This document shows positions 16,456 to 26,500 of a stretch of DNA of 64,000 bases, one piece after another (the first letter of the stretch is position 1; every line of letters begins with the position of its first letter). The notes beneath the pieces were generated by a model. That model ran no database searches. It saw only the letters and a list, made by a program, of their open reading frames with translations, and was not told where the DNA came from. Position numbers and translations under genes: made by a program. This DNA comes from Ochrobactrum sp. BTU1 (GTDB lineage Bacteria; Pseudomonadota; Alphaproteobacteria; Rhizobiales; Rhizobiaceae): assembly GCA_018798825.1 (NCBI GenBank), contig CP076355.1:1022001-1086000 (forward strand), given 5' to 3'.

Positions 16456-17106
16456 ATGACATTCCAACCATTCGCGCCCTTCGATGCACTGGCAGAACAG
16501 CTTCTGCCGGACACCCTGGAGGCAAACGCCGACGGCTCCCATGATCTGTCCCACATTGCGCGCGTATGGAAAAATGCTGCTGCAATTCAAAAGGCCGAAG
16601 GCGGCGACGCGGAAATACTCTTCGCCGCCGCCCTGCTCCATGATTGCGTGAGCGGCGAAAAGAATTCGCCGGATCGCTATCGCGCATCAGGACTGGCCGC
16701 TGAAAAAGCGTCCAATCTTCTGCGTGAGCTTGGATGGAATGAAGAACGGATTGCCGCCACCGCCCATGTGATCGAGGCACACAGCTTTTCGGCCAATATC
16801 GAGACGCGCACGCTTGAGGCAAAGATACTGCAGGATGCGGACCGACTGGATGCGATTGGGGTAATTGGTGCCGCGCGCTGCTTTTATATTGCAGGCCGCA
16901 TGGGCAGCGCACTTTACGACAGCAACGATCCGATGGCCGAAAATCGCCCGTTGGATGATAAAAGCTATGCGCTGGATCACTTCCGCACCAAGCTTTTCAA
17001 ACTTGCCTCCGGCTTCAAAACTGAAACCGGAAGCCAGATGGCGGCGGCACGCCACGAGAAACTGGAAGCGATATTCAATGACTTCCTGAGCGAAGCGGGC
17101 TATTAA
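16456..17106 (+). CDS. HD-domain phosphohydrolase
   Basis: 216 residues. HD-superfamily metal ligands are visible: H in HDLSHIARVW, H-D in AALLHDCVSG, and D in LQDADRLDAIG. This is the YedJ/YpgQ-like group, metal-dependent phosphohydrolases of unknown or nucleotide substrate. Starts 52 bases after the MFS gene, so may share its transcript. The stop overlaps the convergent SDR gene's stop by four bases. Confidence 0.88.
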   Translation: MTFQPFAPFDALAEQLLPDTLEANADGSHDLSHIARVWKNAAAIQKAEGGDAEILFAAALLHDCVSGEKNSPDRYRASGLAAEKASNLLRELGWNEERIAATAHVIEAHSFSANIETRTLEAKILQDADRLDAIGVIGAARCFYIAGRMGSALYDSNDPMAENRPLDDKSYALDHFRTKLFKLASGFKTETGSQMAAARHEKLEAIFNDFLSEAGY

Positions 17107-17852
17107 ATCGAATACCCGCCATCAACATTGAGCGCGGTTCCTGTCACCATCGATGATGCATCCGATGCCAGGAAAAGTGCGGCTTCGGTCACATCTTCCG
17201 GTTTGGAGAAACGGCCAAGCGGAATGGTGGCTTTCAGACCTTCACGCGCCTTTGGGGTATCTTCCGCCAGGAACAATCCTAAAGCCTCACCCTCGCTTTC
17301 GGCGGGGCAGATGCAGTTGACGCGAATATTCTTCTCAGCAAGTTCAAGCGCCATCGCCTTGGTGGCGCTCACAACCCAGCCTTTGGAAGCTGCAAACCAT
17401 GTGAGGCCCTTGCGTGGACGATTGGCCATCGCCGATGCGGTATTGATGATGACACCCCCGCCCTGATGTTCCATGATCGGCACGACAAGCAATGTCGAAT
17501 AATAAATCGCCTTCATGTTGACCGCGTTGATGAGATCGAAATTGTGCTCATCCACCTCCGACAACGGCATGTTGCGATGCGTGAAGCCGGCATTATTGAT
17601 CATGATGTCGATACGACCAAACTTATCAAATGCTGCACGCGCCAGCCGCTCCATATCATCCTTGCGCGAAACATCAGCCTGCACAGACAATGCATTCTCG
17701 CCAATATCGGCTAGCTCGTCTTCAAGGCGCTTCACATTGACATCAGCCAGCACAACCTTTGCACCTTCGGCTGCAAATCGGCGCGCAATGGCTGAACCGA
17801 AACCCGATCCCGCACCTGTGATGATCGCAACCTTATCCTGCAGCCTCTTCAT
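17103..17852 (-). CDS. SDR-family protein with Phe at the catalytic Tyr position
   Basis: 249 residues, classical SDR. TGAGSGFGSAIARRF is the cofactor loop, INNAGFTHRNMP the NAG motif, INTASAMANRP holds the catalytic Ser. The active site, usually W-Y-x-A-S-K in this subgroup, reads W-F-A-A-S-K: Phe 153 (codon 17394-17396) replaces the proton-donating Tyr, while Lys 157 remains. The rest is well conserved, so it is not an obvious pseudogene. Substrate unknown; activity may be lost or changed. Confidence 0.88.
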   Translation of the reverse strand: MKRLQDKVAIITGAGSGFGSAIARRFAAEGAKVVLADVNVKRLEDELADIGENALSVQADVSRKDDMERLARAAFDKFGRIDIMINNAGFTHRNMPLSEVDEHNFDLINAVNMKAIYYSTLLVVPIMEHQGGGVIINTASAMANRPRKGLTWFAASKGWVVSATKAMALELAEKNIRVNCICPAESEGEALGLFLAEDTPKAREGLKATIPLGRFSKPEDVTEAALFLASDASSMVTGTALNVDGGYSI

Positions 17853-18009
17853 GTCATTCTCCTTTTGCGGATGAGAGATATGATCCGCCCGTCAAACCAT
17901 TAAAAACTTTGTTCAGCACAGCTGTGTTCATGCCTGCATGTGGCTCTATGTTGAACATGTCATCTATGCATATGCGGTTAACCGGAATGCAAAGACAGCT
18001 GTAATTGGC

Positions 18010-18027
18010 AACATTCGCGAGAATGTT
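18010..18027. promoter_or_regulatory. Inverted repeat upstream of zwf
   Basis: Perfect arms AACATTC and GAATGTT with spacer GCGA, 110 bases before the zwf start. It is the best operator candidate in the 284-bp divergent gap; regulator unknown. Confidence 0.45.
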
Positions 18028-18136
18028 ATATTGGACGGTTGAATTTAAATCGATTAGATTATAGACAAAGGCTGCACGAAAATCGCAATCTGCTATTAGC
18101 ACAGTGATTTGCGTCAGAAGTGGAAGAGAGCAATAT

Positions 18137-19609
18137 ATGACCAGCCAGATAATACCGGTAGAGCCCTTCGATTGTATCGTTTTCGGCGGTTCCGGCGATC
18201 TTGCCGAGCGCAAACTGATTCCTGCGCTTTATCAGCGCCAGCGTGCAGGTCAGCTCAGTGAGCCGACGCGCATCATCGGTGCTTCGCGCAGCGCCATGAC
18301 CGATGAGGAATATCGCAAGTTTGCCCGCGATGCGATTAACGAGCATGTCAAAGCTTCTGAAATCGACGCCAAGGAAGTCGAGACTTTCATTGCTCGCCTT
18401 ACCTATGTTGCAGTCGATGCGAAGTCAGAAGACGGCTGGGCCGCTCTGAAAGATGCTATCGGCAAGAAGCCTGAAAAGATTCGCGCATTCTATCTGGCAG
18501 TTAGCCCGACGCTGTTTGGCGATATTGCAAGCCGCCTCAAGTCGCATGGGCTCATCACCCGCGACACGCGCATAATCGTTGAAAAGCCGATTGGCCGCGA
18601 TCTTGAATCCGCCAATGCGCTGAACGACACCATCGGCAGCGTTTTCCGCGAAGACCAGATTTTCCGTATCGACCATTATCTTGGCAAGGAAACTGTTCAG
18701 AACCTTATGGCTCTGCGCTTTGCCAATGCTCTTTATGAACCACTGTGGAATTCCGCGCATATCGATCATGTGCAGATCACGGTTGCCGAAGCCGTCGGCC
18801 TCGAAGGTCGTGCAGGCTATTACAACACCGCTGGCGCGCTTCGCGATATGGTGCAGAACCATATTCTGCAGCTTCTCTGCCTCGTCGCCATGGAACCGCC
18901 TTCGTCGCTCGAAGCCGATGCCGTGCATGACGAAAAGGTCAAGGTGCTGCGTTCGCTGAAGCCAATCACCACGGCCAATGTCGAAGACGTTACGGTTCGC
19001 GGTCAGTACCGCGCCGGTGCATCCGCAGGCGGCCCTGTTAAGGGCTATCTCGAAGATCTCGGCAGCGACGACAGCAACACCGAAACCTTTGTTGCGCTGA
19101 AGGCTGAAATCGACAACTGGCGTTGGGCTGGCGTTCCTTTCTATATGCGCACGGGCAAGCGTCTTGCATCGCGTGTTTCGGAAATCGTCGTCACCTTCAA
19201 GCCGATCCCGCATTCGATCTTCGGTGAAAATGCTGGCAAGGTCGTCGCCAACCAGCTCGTCATCCGTCTGCAGCCTGATGAAGGTGTGAAGCAGTGGCTG
19301 ATGATCAAGGATCCGGGTCCGGGCGGAATGCGTCTTCGTCACGTTCCGCTCGACATGAGCTTCGCCGAGTCGTTTAATGAACGTAACCCGGATGCCTATG
19401 AACGCCTGATCATGGACGTTGTTCGTGGCAACCAGACCCTGTTCATGCGCCGCGACGAAGTTGAAGCTGCATGGCGCTGGGTTGACCCTATTCTCAAGGG
19501 TTGGGATGTGAACAACCAGCAGGTTCAGGGCTACACGTCAGGCACATGGGGTCCGTCGTCTTCGATCGCTCTTATCGAGCGTGACGGACGGACCTGGCAC
19601 GAAAGCTGA
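18137..19609 (+). CDS. zwf: Glucose-6-phosphate 1-dehydrogenase
   Basis: 490 residues from ATG 18137; an in-frame ATG at 18104 is less likely. It oxidises glucose 6-phosphate to 6-phosphogluconolactone with NADP+. The cofactor motif is FGGSGDLAERKLIPALY and the active-site signature is RIDHYLGKETVQNLMALRF. First gene of zwf-pgl-edd, the upper Entner-Doudoroff branch, in the cytoplasm. Length fits the family. Confidence 0.97.
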   Translation: MTSQIIPVEPFDCIVFGGSGDLAERKLIPALYQRQRAGQLSEPTRIIGASRSAMTDEEYRKFARDAINEHVKASEIDAKEVETFIARLTYVAVDAKSEDGWAALKDAIGKKPEKIRAFYLAVSPTLFGDIASRLKSHGLITRDTRIIVEKPIGRDLESANALNDTIGSVFREDQIFRIDHYLGKETVQNLMALRFANALYEPLWNSAHIDHVQITVAEAVGLEGRAGYYNTAGALRDMVQNHILQLLCLVAMEPPSSLEADAVHDEKVKVLRSLKPITTANVEDVTVRGQYRAGASAGGPVKGYLEDLGSDDSNTETFVALKAEIDNWRWAGVPFYMRTGKRLASRVSEIVVTFKPIPHSIFGENAGKVVANQLVIRLQPDEGVKQWLMIKDPGPGGMRLRHVPLDMSFAESFNERNPDAYERLIMDVVRGNQTLFMRRDEVEAAWRWVDPILKGWDVNNQQVQGYTSGTWGPSSSIALIERDGRTWHES

Positions 19610-19614
19610 TAAAG

Positions 19615-19708
19615 CAAAGACCCGGAGACGTTGACAGACATTTCCGGATCAGTCTTTGTGCCAAACAGAAAGAGCGAGCGCGAATACCTGGTAGGGGGTG
19701 CTCGCTCT
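19615..19708 (+). promoter_or_regulatory. Two hairpins in the zwf-pgl gap
   Basis: Hairpin 1 has arms CAAAGAC..CCGGA (from 19615) and TCCGG..GTCTTTG (to 19658). Hairpin 2 has arms AGAGCGAGC (19671-19679) and GCTCGCTCT (19700-19708). Neither has a T-run. They may set differential expression of zwf and pgl-edd by partial termination or RNA processing. Confidence 0.5.
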
Positions 19709-19730
19709 GTCCTGACTTGAAAGGTATGGC

Positions 19731-20429
19731 ATGAGCATCGAACGGCACGATTTTACCAGCGGAACCGAATTGGCACAGTCGCTTTCTGAAGCGATTGCAG
19801 GCAAGCTGGCTGCCGCTATCGCCGAGCGGGGGCAAGCGACGATCGCTGTTTCCGGCGGCACAACGCCGCTCAAGCTGTTCGACATCCTGTCTCGCAAGAT
19901 GATCGACTGGACGCTTGTTACAATCACACTCGTCGATGAGCGTTTTGTTGCACCGACCAGTGAGCGTTCCAACGAAAAGCTGGTACGCGACCACCTGTTG
20001 CGCGATCATGCAGGCGTTGCGAAGTTTGTGGGCCTCTATAATCCGGCGGCGACCGCAGAAACCGCTGCACTTGCAGCAGCAAATCGCATCGACGCATTGC
20101 GTCGTCCGTTTGATGTTGTTGTGCTTGGCATGGGCAATGATGGCCACACGGCTTCGTTCTTCCCGAATGCTGACAGGCTTGATCAGGCAATCGATCCCAA
20201 GACCAAAGCTGTCGTTCTGCCAATTCATGCGGAAGGTGCTGGCGAAAAGCGTCTGACACTGACTTTGCCGCTATTGGTGGAAGCAGACATGCTTGTTCTG
20301 CATATCGAAGGCGCTGCCAAGCAGGCAACGCTTGAGAAAGCACTCGCCAACGACGACGAAAATGAAATGCCGGTTCGCGCCGTGTTCCGTCACGCCCGCA
20401 AACCGATACAACTCTACTGGACAAGCTAA
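19731..20429 (+). CDS. pgl: 6-phosphogluconolactonase
   Basis: 232 residues. Hydrolyses 6-phosphogluconolactone, the product of Zwf. Family motifs: SGGTTPLKLFDIL near the N-terminus, TLVDERFV, and GMGNDGHTASFFPNAD. Second gene of the zwf-pgl-edd run, with a 121-bp structured gap before it. Ribosome site GAAAGG. Confidence 0.96.
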   Translation: MSIERHDFTSGTELAQSLSEAIAGKLAAAIAERGQATIAVSGGTTPLKLFDILSRKMIDWTLVTITLVDERFVAPTSERSNEKLVRDHLLRDHAGVAKFVGLYNPAATAETAALAAANRIDALRRPFDVVVLGMGNDGHTASFFPNADRLDQAIDPKTKAVVLPIHAEGAGEKRLTLTLPLLVEADMLVLHIEGAAKQATLEKALANDDENEMPVRAVFRHARKPIQLYWTS

Positions 20430-20521
20430 CGGTCCTATCGAACGCAGCAGTTTGCGTTTGGGACTGTGGGTTTTATAATTAGCCACAGGCAAACCTGGCA
20501 ATATTTCAGCAGGTGATACCC

Positions 20522-22345
20522 ATGACGACGCAGACTGCACATACCCGCATCAAGGCCATCACAGAGCGTATCGTTGAGCGCTCGAAACCGACCCGCGAAA
20601 CCTATATAGGGCGCGTGCGCGAGGCCGCTTCGCGCAAGCCGCACCGCTCGATCCTTGGATGCGCCAATCTCGCCCACGGTTTTGCAGCCTGCGGCTCCAA
20701 CGACAAGGCGGCTTTGACCGCCGATGTCGTTCCAAACCTCGGTATTATCACCGCTTACAATGATATGCTTTCGGCCCATCAGCCGTTTGAAACCTATCCA
20801 GAACTCATCCGCCAAGCCGCGCGCGAAGCAGGCGGCGTGGCACAGGTTGCGGGCGGCGTGCCTGCAATGTGCGATGGGGTCACGCAAGGCTTTGCCGGAA
20901 TGGAATTATCGCTATTCTCGCGCGAAGTCATTGCCATGGCAGCAGCCGTTGGCCTGTCGCATGATATGTTCGACGCTGCCGTCTATCTTGGCGTTTGCGA
21001 CAAGATCGTACCTGGGCTGATCGTCGGCGCCCTCACCTTCGGACATTTGCCAGCGGTCTTCATTCCGGCCGGGCCGATGACCAGCGGCCTGCCAAATGAC
21101 GAGAAAGCGAAGACCCGTCAGCTTTATGCAGAAGGTAAGGTCGGCCGCGCAGAATTGCTAGAATCCGAGTCAAAATCCTATCACGGTCCCGGCACCTGCA
21201 CTTTCTATGGCACGGCCAACTCTAATCAGATGCTGATGGAGATCATGGGGCTGCATTTGCCCGGCTCCTCATTCGTCAATCCCGGCACACCATTGCGCGA
21301 CGCGCTGACCCGCGAAGCTGCAAAGCGCGCGCTGGCGATTACCGCTTGCGGCAATGAATATACGCCTGTCGGCGAGATGCTCGACGAGCGGTCTTTCGTC
21401 AATGGTATTATCGGGTTAAACGCCACCGGCGGCTCGACCAATCACACGATCCATCTGATTGCGATGGCAGCCGCCGCCGGTATCAAACTGACGTGGCAGG
21501 ACATTTCGGAGATTTCAGACGTAGTTCCTTTGCTGGCGCGCGTTTATCCAAACGGTCTTGCCGATGTCAACCATTTCCATGCTGCGGGCGGCATGGGCTT
21601 TTTGATCCGCGAATTGCTCGATGGTGGCATTTTGCATGAAGATGTTCGCACCGTTTGGGGTGAAGGTCTGCGTCCTTATGCGATTGAACCAAAACTCGGG
21701 CAAAATGGCACTGTTGTTCGCGAACCCGTTCCCGAAAAGAGCGGCGACGATAAAGTGCTGGCCAAGATTGGCGCGCCCTTTCAGCCAAGCGGCGGCATCA
21801 AGGTTCTGACCGGCAATATCGGCAATGCGATCATCAAGGTTTCCGCTGTCAAGGCGGAGCGCCATATCATTGAGGCGAGCGCAAAAGTCTTCAATGATCA
21901 GGCCGAACTGCAGACGGCCTTCAAGGCTGGCGATTTGACAGGCGACTTTATCGCAGTTGTGCGTTATCAGGGGCCGAAAGCCAATGGTATGCCAGAGCTG
22001 CACAAGCTGATGACGGTGCTTGGTATTTTGCAGGATCGTGGACAGCGCGTGGCGCTTGTCACCGATGGTCGTCTATCAGGTGCGTCCGGCAAGGTGCCGT
22101 CTGCCATCCATGTAACACCGGAAGCACTCGATGGTGGCGCAATTGGAAAAATCCGCACTGGCGATATTGTTCGTCTTGATGCCGTGAACGGTACTCTGGA
22201 CATTCTCATGAGTGATGCGCTTCTAGATGAACGTATCGAACAGCGCCCCGATCTTTCAGCCAATGAACATGGCATGGGACGGGAACTTTTCCGCGCTTTC
22301 CGCAACATCGCCGGGCGAGCTGATGAAGGCGCTTCGGTCTTCTGA
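20522..22345 (+). CDS. edd: Phosphogluconate dehydratase
   Basis: 607 residues from ATG 20522 (AGCAGGTG upstream). IlvD/Edd family, dehydrates 6-phosphogluconate to 2-keto-3-deoxy-6-phosphogluconate in the Entner-Doudoroff pathway, using an Fe-S cluster. Cys residues in [22 protein letters not shown] and FLACG-like positions ([14 protein letters not shown]) and the C-terminal [15 protein letters not shown] fit Edd rather than IlvD. The aldolase gene eda is not next to it. Confidence 0.96.
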   Translation: MTTQTAHTRIKAITERIVERSKPTRETYIGRVREAASRKPHRSILGCANLAHGFAACGSNDKAALTADVVPNLGIITAYNDMLSAHQPFETYPELIRQAAREAGGVAQVAGGVPAMCDGVTQGFAGMELSLFSREVIAMAAAVGLSHDMFDAAVYLGVCDKIVPGLIVGALTFGHLPAVFIPAGPMTSGLPNDEKAKTRQLYAEGKVGRAELLESESKSYHGPGTCTFYGTANSNQMLMEIMGLHLPGSSFVNPGTPLRDALTREAAKRALAITACGNEYTPVGEMLDERSFVNGIIGLNATGGSTNHTIHLIAMAAAAGIKLTWQDISEISDVVPLLARVYPNGLADVNHFHAAGGMGFLIRELLDGGILHEDVRTVWGEGLRPYAIEPKLGQNGTVVREPVPEKSGDDKVLAKIGAPFQPSGGIKVLTGNIGNAIIKVSAVKAERHIIEASAKVFNDQAELQTAFKAGDLTGDFIAVVRYQGPKANGMPELHKLMTVLGILQDRGQRVALVTDGRLSGASGKVPSAIHVTPEALDGGAIGKIRTGDIVRLDAVNGTLDILMSDALLDERIEQRPDLSANEHGMGRELFRAFRNIAGRADEGASVF

Positions 22346-22367
22346 AATCTGACCTATTAAAAATAAA

Positions 22368-22393
22368 GCAAAGCGGTTTTTACGCCGCTTTGC
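22368..22393. terminator. Terminator between edd and folD
   Basis: Arms GCAAAGCGG (22368-22376) and CCGCTTTGC (22385-22393), loop TTTTTACG. Located between convergent genes; flanking A/T runs are short. Confidence 0.7.
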
Positions 22394-22447
22394 CTCTTAA
22401 ACTGACAAAAACTCACAAAAAGGCGCAAGATACACCTTTCAATTGCG

Positions 22448-23347
22448 TCAGAATACTGGCTTTTCGAAATCCACACTTCGACAAGCAGCAGTCAAAGTGT
22501 TCGCCATCAGCATGGCAATGGTCATCGGACCAACACCACCAGGAACAGGCGTGATAGCACCGGCGACATTTTCTGCATTGGCGAAATCAACATCCCCAAC
22601 CAGACGTGTCTTGCCTTCGCCTTTTTCTGGCGCCGGAATGCGATTAATACCCACATCAATCACTGTTGCACCAGGCTTAACCCAATCCCCTTTGACCATT
22701 TGCGGGCGACCGACAGCCGCAACCAGAATATCGGCAGTGCGGGCAATCGCTGGCAAGTCATTGGTACGGCTATGTGCAACAGTTACCGTTGCATTGGCTG
22801 CAAGCAAGAGGTTGAACATAGGTTTGCCCACGATATTGGAACGACCAATCACAACCGCATTAAGGCCCGACAGATCACGACCGTGAATGCGTTCGATCAT
22901 AATCATCGCGCCAGCAGGCGTGCATGGGACAAATGCCGTGTCGACTTCGCCGGTGCCAAGCTTGCCCACATTGATGAAATGGAAGCCGTCAACGTCCTTT
23001 TCCGGCGAAATAGTCTGGATTACGCGACCTGAATCAATGTGCTTTGGCAGTGGCAGCTGCACCAGAATACCGTGGATTGCAGGATCGTTGTTCAGGCTGT
23101 CAATCAGATCGAGAAGCTCCTGTTCAGAAGCATTTTCTGGCAGATCGTGCTGAACGGAAACAAAGCCGCATTCTTTAGCTTTCTTGCCTTTTGAAGCAAC
23201 ATAGACCTGGCTTGCTGGATCTTCACCGACAATCACCACTGCGATGCCCGGCACAACCCCAGTCGCGCTGACGAGCTTTTCGGTCTCACGCTTCACCGTG
23301 GAAACCACATCCTCGGCGAGCTTCTTGCCATCGATCAATTGGGCCAT
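22448..23347 (-). CDS. folD: Bifunctional methylenetetrahydrofolate dehydrogenase/cyclohydrolase
   Basis: 299 residues. Interconverts methylene-, methenyl- and formyl-tetrahydrofolate with NADP+. Active-site Y-x-x-x-K appears in [15 protein letters not shown], with [19 protein letters not shown], and the Rossmann stretch [18 protein letters not shown]-terminal [15 protein letters not shown] completes the signature. Monocistronic, convergent to edd. Confidence 0.97.
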   Translation of the reverse strand: MAQLIDGKKLAEDVVSTVKRETEKLVSATGVVPGIAVVIVGEDPASQVYVASKGKKAKECGFVSVQHDLPENASEQELLDLIDSLNNDPAIHGILVQLPLPKHIDSGRVIQTISPEKDVDGFHFINVGKLGTGEVDTAFVPCTPAGAMIMIERIHGRDLSGLNAVVIGRSNIVGKPMFNLLLAANATVTVAHSRTNDLPAIARTADILVAAVGRPQMVKGDWVKPGATVIDVGINRIPAPEKGEGKTRLVGDVDFANAENVAGAITPVPGGVGPMTIAMLMANTLTAACRSVDFEKPVF

Positions 23348-23457
23348 ATCGAATGCTCCGTTTTAAACAGGCGATGCCTTGGGATACAGCGCCTTGATCC
23401 TGAAAACATGCCAATAAGCGTCATCGACTGAGATGACAATCTCAGAAAAGGCAAGAT

Positions 23458-24060
23458 TCAGGATAAAGTCGCAAAATGGCGGAGCGTGAAGGCAATTTCA
23501 TACAGAAGTGCGACGCTGACAAAGATCGCATGATAACGCCGATTATCGGTGAACACCGCAATCAGACTGCCCGCGATCAGCGCACCAACCCGAATTGGGT
23601 ATTCGACCCCATAAAGATTATAGTGCTCCATGCCTTTGATAAGCGTATCGACAACATCAGCGACATAGACCAGCGCGAGAATTCCAAAGAACCATTTACG
23701 TCGTGAAAGGAAGTAATCGCGATAACCGGTATATTCCTCCATGCTGTCAGGAAACAACAGCGTACAGAGCAGAAAATAGAGCCCTGCATAGAAAATGACG
23801 AAGAAATATTTCTCGAACGTCCATAGAGGAATGGTGCGCAGGCTAAACTCGAACCACCAGAAATGGATGACAGAAAGCAGGATGAAAGCCACCCACCCCA
23901 GATGAACCGGGTAAATTTTCTGTTTGCCGGGATGTTGGATGAAGCGCGCAAAACCCGTCAGGAGACGGGATACGCAGAGACCAAGAATAATCCCGATGAT
24001 GATGCGAACGTGCGTGAATGCTTCCGCAGGTGGCACGCCAGTTGTTAACGCAGGATCCAT
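23458..24060 (-). CDS. Uncharacterised membrane protein, about 200 aa
   Basis: The second of two adjacent ATGs (24060) is best placed after AGGGA; the frame also offers a TTG at 24072. About five to six hydrophobic segments (IIIGIILGLCVSRLLTG, LGWVAFILLSVIHFWWF, FVIFYAGLYFLLCTLLF, FFGILALVYVADVV, VGALIAGSLIAVF). I do not recognise a family. No neighbours suggest a job. Confidence 0.7.
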   Translation of the reverse strand: MDPALTTGVPPAEAFTHVRIIIGIILGLCVSRLLTGFARFIQHPGKQKIYPVHLGWVAFILLSVIHFWWFEFSLRTIPLWTFEKYFFVIFYAGLYFLLCTLLFPDSMEEYTGYRDYFLSRRKWFFGILALVYVADVVDTLIKGMEHYNLYGVEYPIRVGALIAGSLIAVFTDNRRYHAIFVSVALLYEIAFTLRHFATLS

Positions 24061-24209
24061 CATTTCCCTCAATGCAATGTGTTCTGCATCTTGGAACAGA
24101 AAGAGTAAGCAATCAATAAATCACAATAAAATAATAAAGGAAAACGGTGCTAACTTGCGTTAACACCGCTCATTACAGAGATCAAAAACTTGAGCTTATT
24201 TGCCAAACG

Positions 24210-24698
24210 TTAATTGATAGAGTTCAGGAAACCTTCCCAGCTCTCCGACCAATGTGCACGGCTCTTTTCATCGGCTGAACGCACATTGCATGTCTGCAGA
24301 TCGCTTTCGGGAATGTCTTTCTTAGTATTCTCGCATACCCAGACATCGTTATTCTCAGGCACAGTTGACGCTACAACGCTGACGATTTTGCCGTCTTTGA
24401 GACCGAGAAGGATATCGAAATCGGACTCTTCATTGTTGAAGGCCCAAGAGCAATACTCGTCAAAGTCCGGACGGTTTTCGTCCGGCTTGCCACACGCCTT
24501 GTCATGATCGGGAGCCAGTTTATCCATGAAGGCTTTGCCTGCAGGCGACGAAATAACAAGGTCAGCATCCGAGAGCTTGCTGATTTCCTTAACGGCCCAT
24601 TCTGGACCGTTTGGCGTTTCGGCGACAGCTGCACCTGCGCTCATAACACCGGCTGCAATTGCAACCACACGCACGATATGGAAAGCTTTTCCAAGCAT
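24210..24698 (-). CDS. Secreted protein of unknown function (162 aa)
   Basis: AAGGTGAG precedes the ATG. Signal peptide: FHIVRVVAIAAGVMSAGAAVA with likely cleavage after AVA. The mature part has four Cys residues (KACGKP, DEYCSW, WVCENT, LQTCNV), which could form two disulfides in the periplasm. Family not recognised. Confidence 0.7.
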   Translation of the reverse strand: MLGKAFHIVRVVAIAAGVMSAGAAVAETPNGPEWAVKEISKLSDADLVISSPAGKAFMDKLAPDHDKACGKPDENRPDFDEYCSWAFNNEESDFDILLGLKDGKIVSVVASTVPENNDVWVCENTKKDIPESDLQTCNVRSADEKSRAHWSESWEGFLNSIN

Positions 24699-24944
24699 TT
24701 GCTCACCTTTTAAAGCAATGTTTTACAACAGATTTTATTAGGTCGTGATTATTTTCCAGAAAGAGACCTATCCATAAAACAGCATCTGTTCAACAAAGAA
24801 TTGATTGCACGTTTGAAACATTAAAGCGCGAATGTTCTCCAGAGTTTTTGACTTCGCGCCTTGCGGTTTGTGTTTATGGGGGGCTATATCGGACCCAACA
24901 AACAACAGTGCTTAAACACTCGATTCATGAAGGTGGAACTTCTC

Positions 24945-25760
24945 ATGCAAGATACGGTTATTCTCGTCGGTTGCGGCAATATGGGCTTTGCCATGCTTAA
25001 AGGCTGGCTCGACAGCGGCATTTTACAATCCGAGAATGTCCATGTCGTTGAACCTTCCGAAGCCCTTCAGAGCCGCGCGGCGCTTGCAGGTGTAAATGCG
25101 TGCTCAAGCGCCGAATCCCTATCCGATGATCTCAGTCCGCGCATGGTGCTGGTTGCCGTCAAGCCGCAGGTCATGAGCGGTGTACTGCCTGCCTATAAGC
25201 GCTTTGCACCGAATGCCACCTTTGTCAGCGTAGCTGCTGGCATTCCGGTGTCATTCTTCGAACAGCATTTAGGCAGCGATGCAAAGATCATGCGCTGCAT
25301 GCCGAACACCCCAGCCGCTATCGGCAAGGGAATGCTTGTCACCTATAAGAATGCCAATGTGGGCGATGACGATGCGGCTTTCGTAAAGAGCCTGCTCAAG
25401 ACATCCGGCAAGGTCACAAGCATCCATGATGAAGCGCTGATGGATGCAGTTACTGCCGTTTCCGGTTCCGGCCCCGCTTATGTATTCCACTTCATTGAAT
25501 CACTGACCGATGCTGGCGTGACGGCTGGCCTGCCGCGCGAAACGGCAGCACTTCTCGCCATGCAGACAGTGATGGGTGCAGGTGCATTGGCTGCAGCAAG
25601 CAGCGACAGCCCAACCAGGCTGCGTGAGCAGGTCACAAGCCCCAACGGCACAACTGCCGCAGCGCTCGATGTCTTAATGGGTGAAGATCGCCTAAAGAAT
25701 TTGGTCGCCGAAGCCGTTGATGCGGCTCGTAAGCGTTCGATTGAGCTTGGCAAAGCTTAA
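24945..25760 (+). CDS. proC: Pyrroline-5-carboxylate reductase
   Basis: 271 residues from ATG 24945, chosen for the AAGGTGG site and family length; in-frame upstream ATGs at 24861 and 24927 are less likely. Last step of proline synthesis, NAD(P)H-dependent. Motifs: VILVGCGNMGFAMLKGW at the N-terminus, MRCMPNTPAAIGKGM, and the signature AVSGSGPAYVFHFIE. Its stop overlaps by four bases the stop of the convergent ABC-transporter operon. Confidence 0.96.
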   Translation: MQDTVILVGCGNMGFAMLKGWLDSGILQSENVHVVEPSEALQSRAALAGVNACSSAESLSDDLSPRMVLVAVKPQVMSGVLPAYKRFAPNATFVSVAAGIPVSFFEQHLGSDAKIMRCMPNTPAAIGKGMLVTYKNANVGDDDAAFVKSLLKTSGKVTSIHDEALMDAVTAVSGSGPAYVFHFIESLTDAGVTAGLPRETAALLAMQTVMGAGALAAASSDSPTRLREQVTSPNGTTAAALDVLMGEDRLKNLVAEAVDAARKRSIELGKA

Positions 25761-26500
25761 ACCAAAACTCGCGGTACAGCTTCAATCAGCGCCTTAGTAA
25801 CCCGCGCTTGCGGTTCCGCGATCAACTCTTGCGCCGGGCGACATTCAACAATGCGCCCGCGCTCCATCACCGCAATCCGATCTGCCATTTGTGCCGCAAC
25901 CGCCAGATCATGAGTGATGAAGAGATAGGCCGTTCCTTCAGCCTTCTGTATCTCCTTCAACAGTCTCAGAATAGAACCTCGCACTGTCACGTCCAGCGCC
26001 GACACCGCTTCATCCAGAACGATGAGCGACGGCGCTGTTGCAAAGGCCCGTGCAATTGCCACACGCTGACGCTGGCCGCCAGAAATCTCATGCACGCCGC
26101 GTTTGCTCAACTTTGGATCAAGACCGACCATTCGTAAAAGCTCGGAAATATCGCGCCTTATTCCATGAATACGCAGCGGTTCGCTGAGCAGGTTATGTAC
26201 CGTTGTGCGTGGATTAAATGCCGAAAGCGGATCCTGAAACACCATCTGCAGCCGCGCGCGGCGCTTTCTTAATTCACTGCCTTTGAGCGCAAGCCAGTCC
26301 TCATTTTCAAAACGGATCGAACCCGACTCAAGCGCAAGTAGCTGTAGAAGCGCACGCGCCAACGTGGATTTACCGCTGCCGGAAGGCCCCACCAGCGCCA
26401 GCGTTTCACCAGCTGCAATCTCAAGCTTTACATGATCCAGCGCCAATGTATTTCCATAACGCATCGTCAGATCATTCGCCTGCAACAAGGTTCTATCCAT
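25757..26500 (-). CDS. Peptide-type ABC transporter ATPase, OppF-like
   Basis: 247 residues. Walker A GPSGSGKSTLARALL, Q-loop MVFQDPLSAFNPRTTV, signature SGGQRQRVAIARA, Walker B SLIVLDEAVSALD, H-loop FITHDL. Last gene of a five-gene minus-strand unit (binding protein, two permeases, two ATPases). Overlaps the previous ATPase gene by eight bases. The C-terminal oligopeptide domain of full-length OppF is largely absent. Confidence 0.93.
   Translation of the reverse strand: MDRTLLQANDLTMRYGNTLALDHVKLEIAAGETLALVGPSGSGKSTLARALLQLLALESGSIRFENEDWLALKGSELRKRRARLQMVFQDPLSAFNPRTTVHNLLSEPLRIHGIRRDISELLRMVGLDPKLSKRGVHEISGGQRQRVAIARAFATAPSLIVLDEAVSALDVTVRGSILRLLKEIQKAEGTAYLFITHDLAVAAQMADRIAVMERGRIVECRPAQELIAEPQARVTKALIEAVPRVLV

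Noticed and set aside
18425..19342. 305-codon minus-strand frame
   Set aside because: Antisense to zwf, no ribosome site or motifs.
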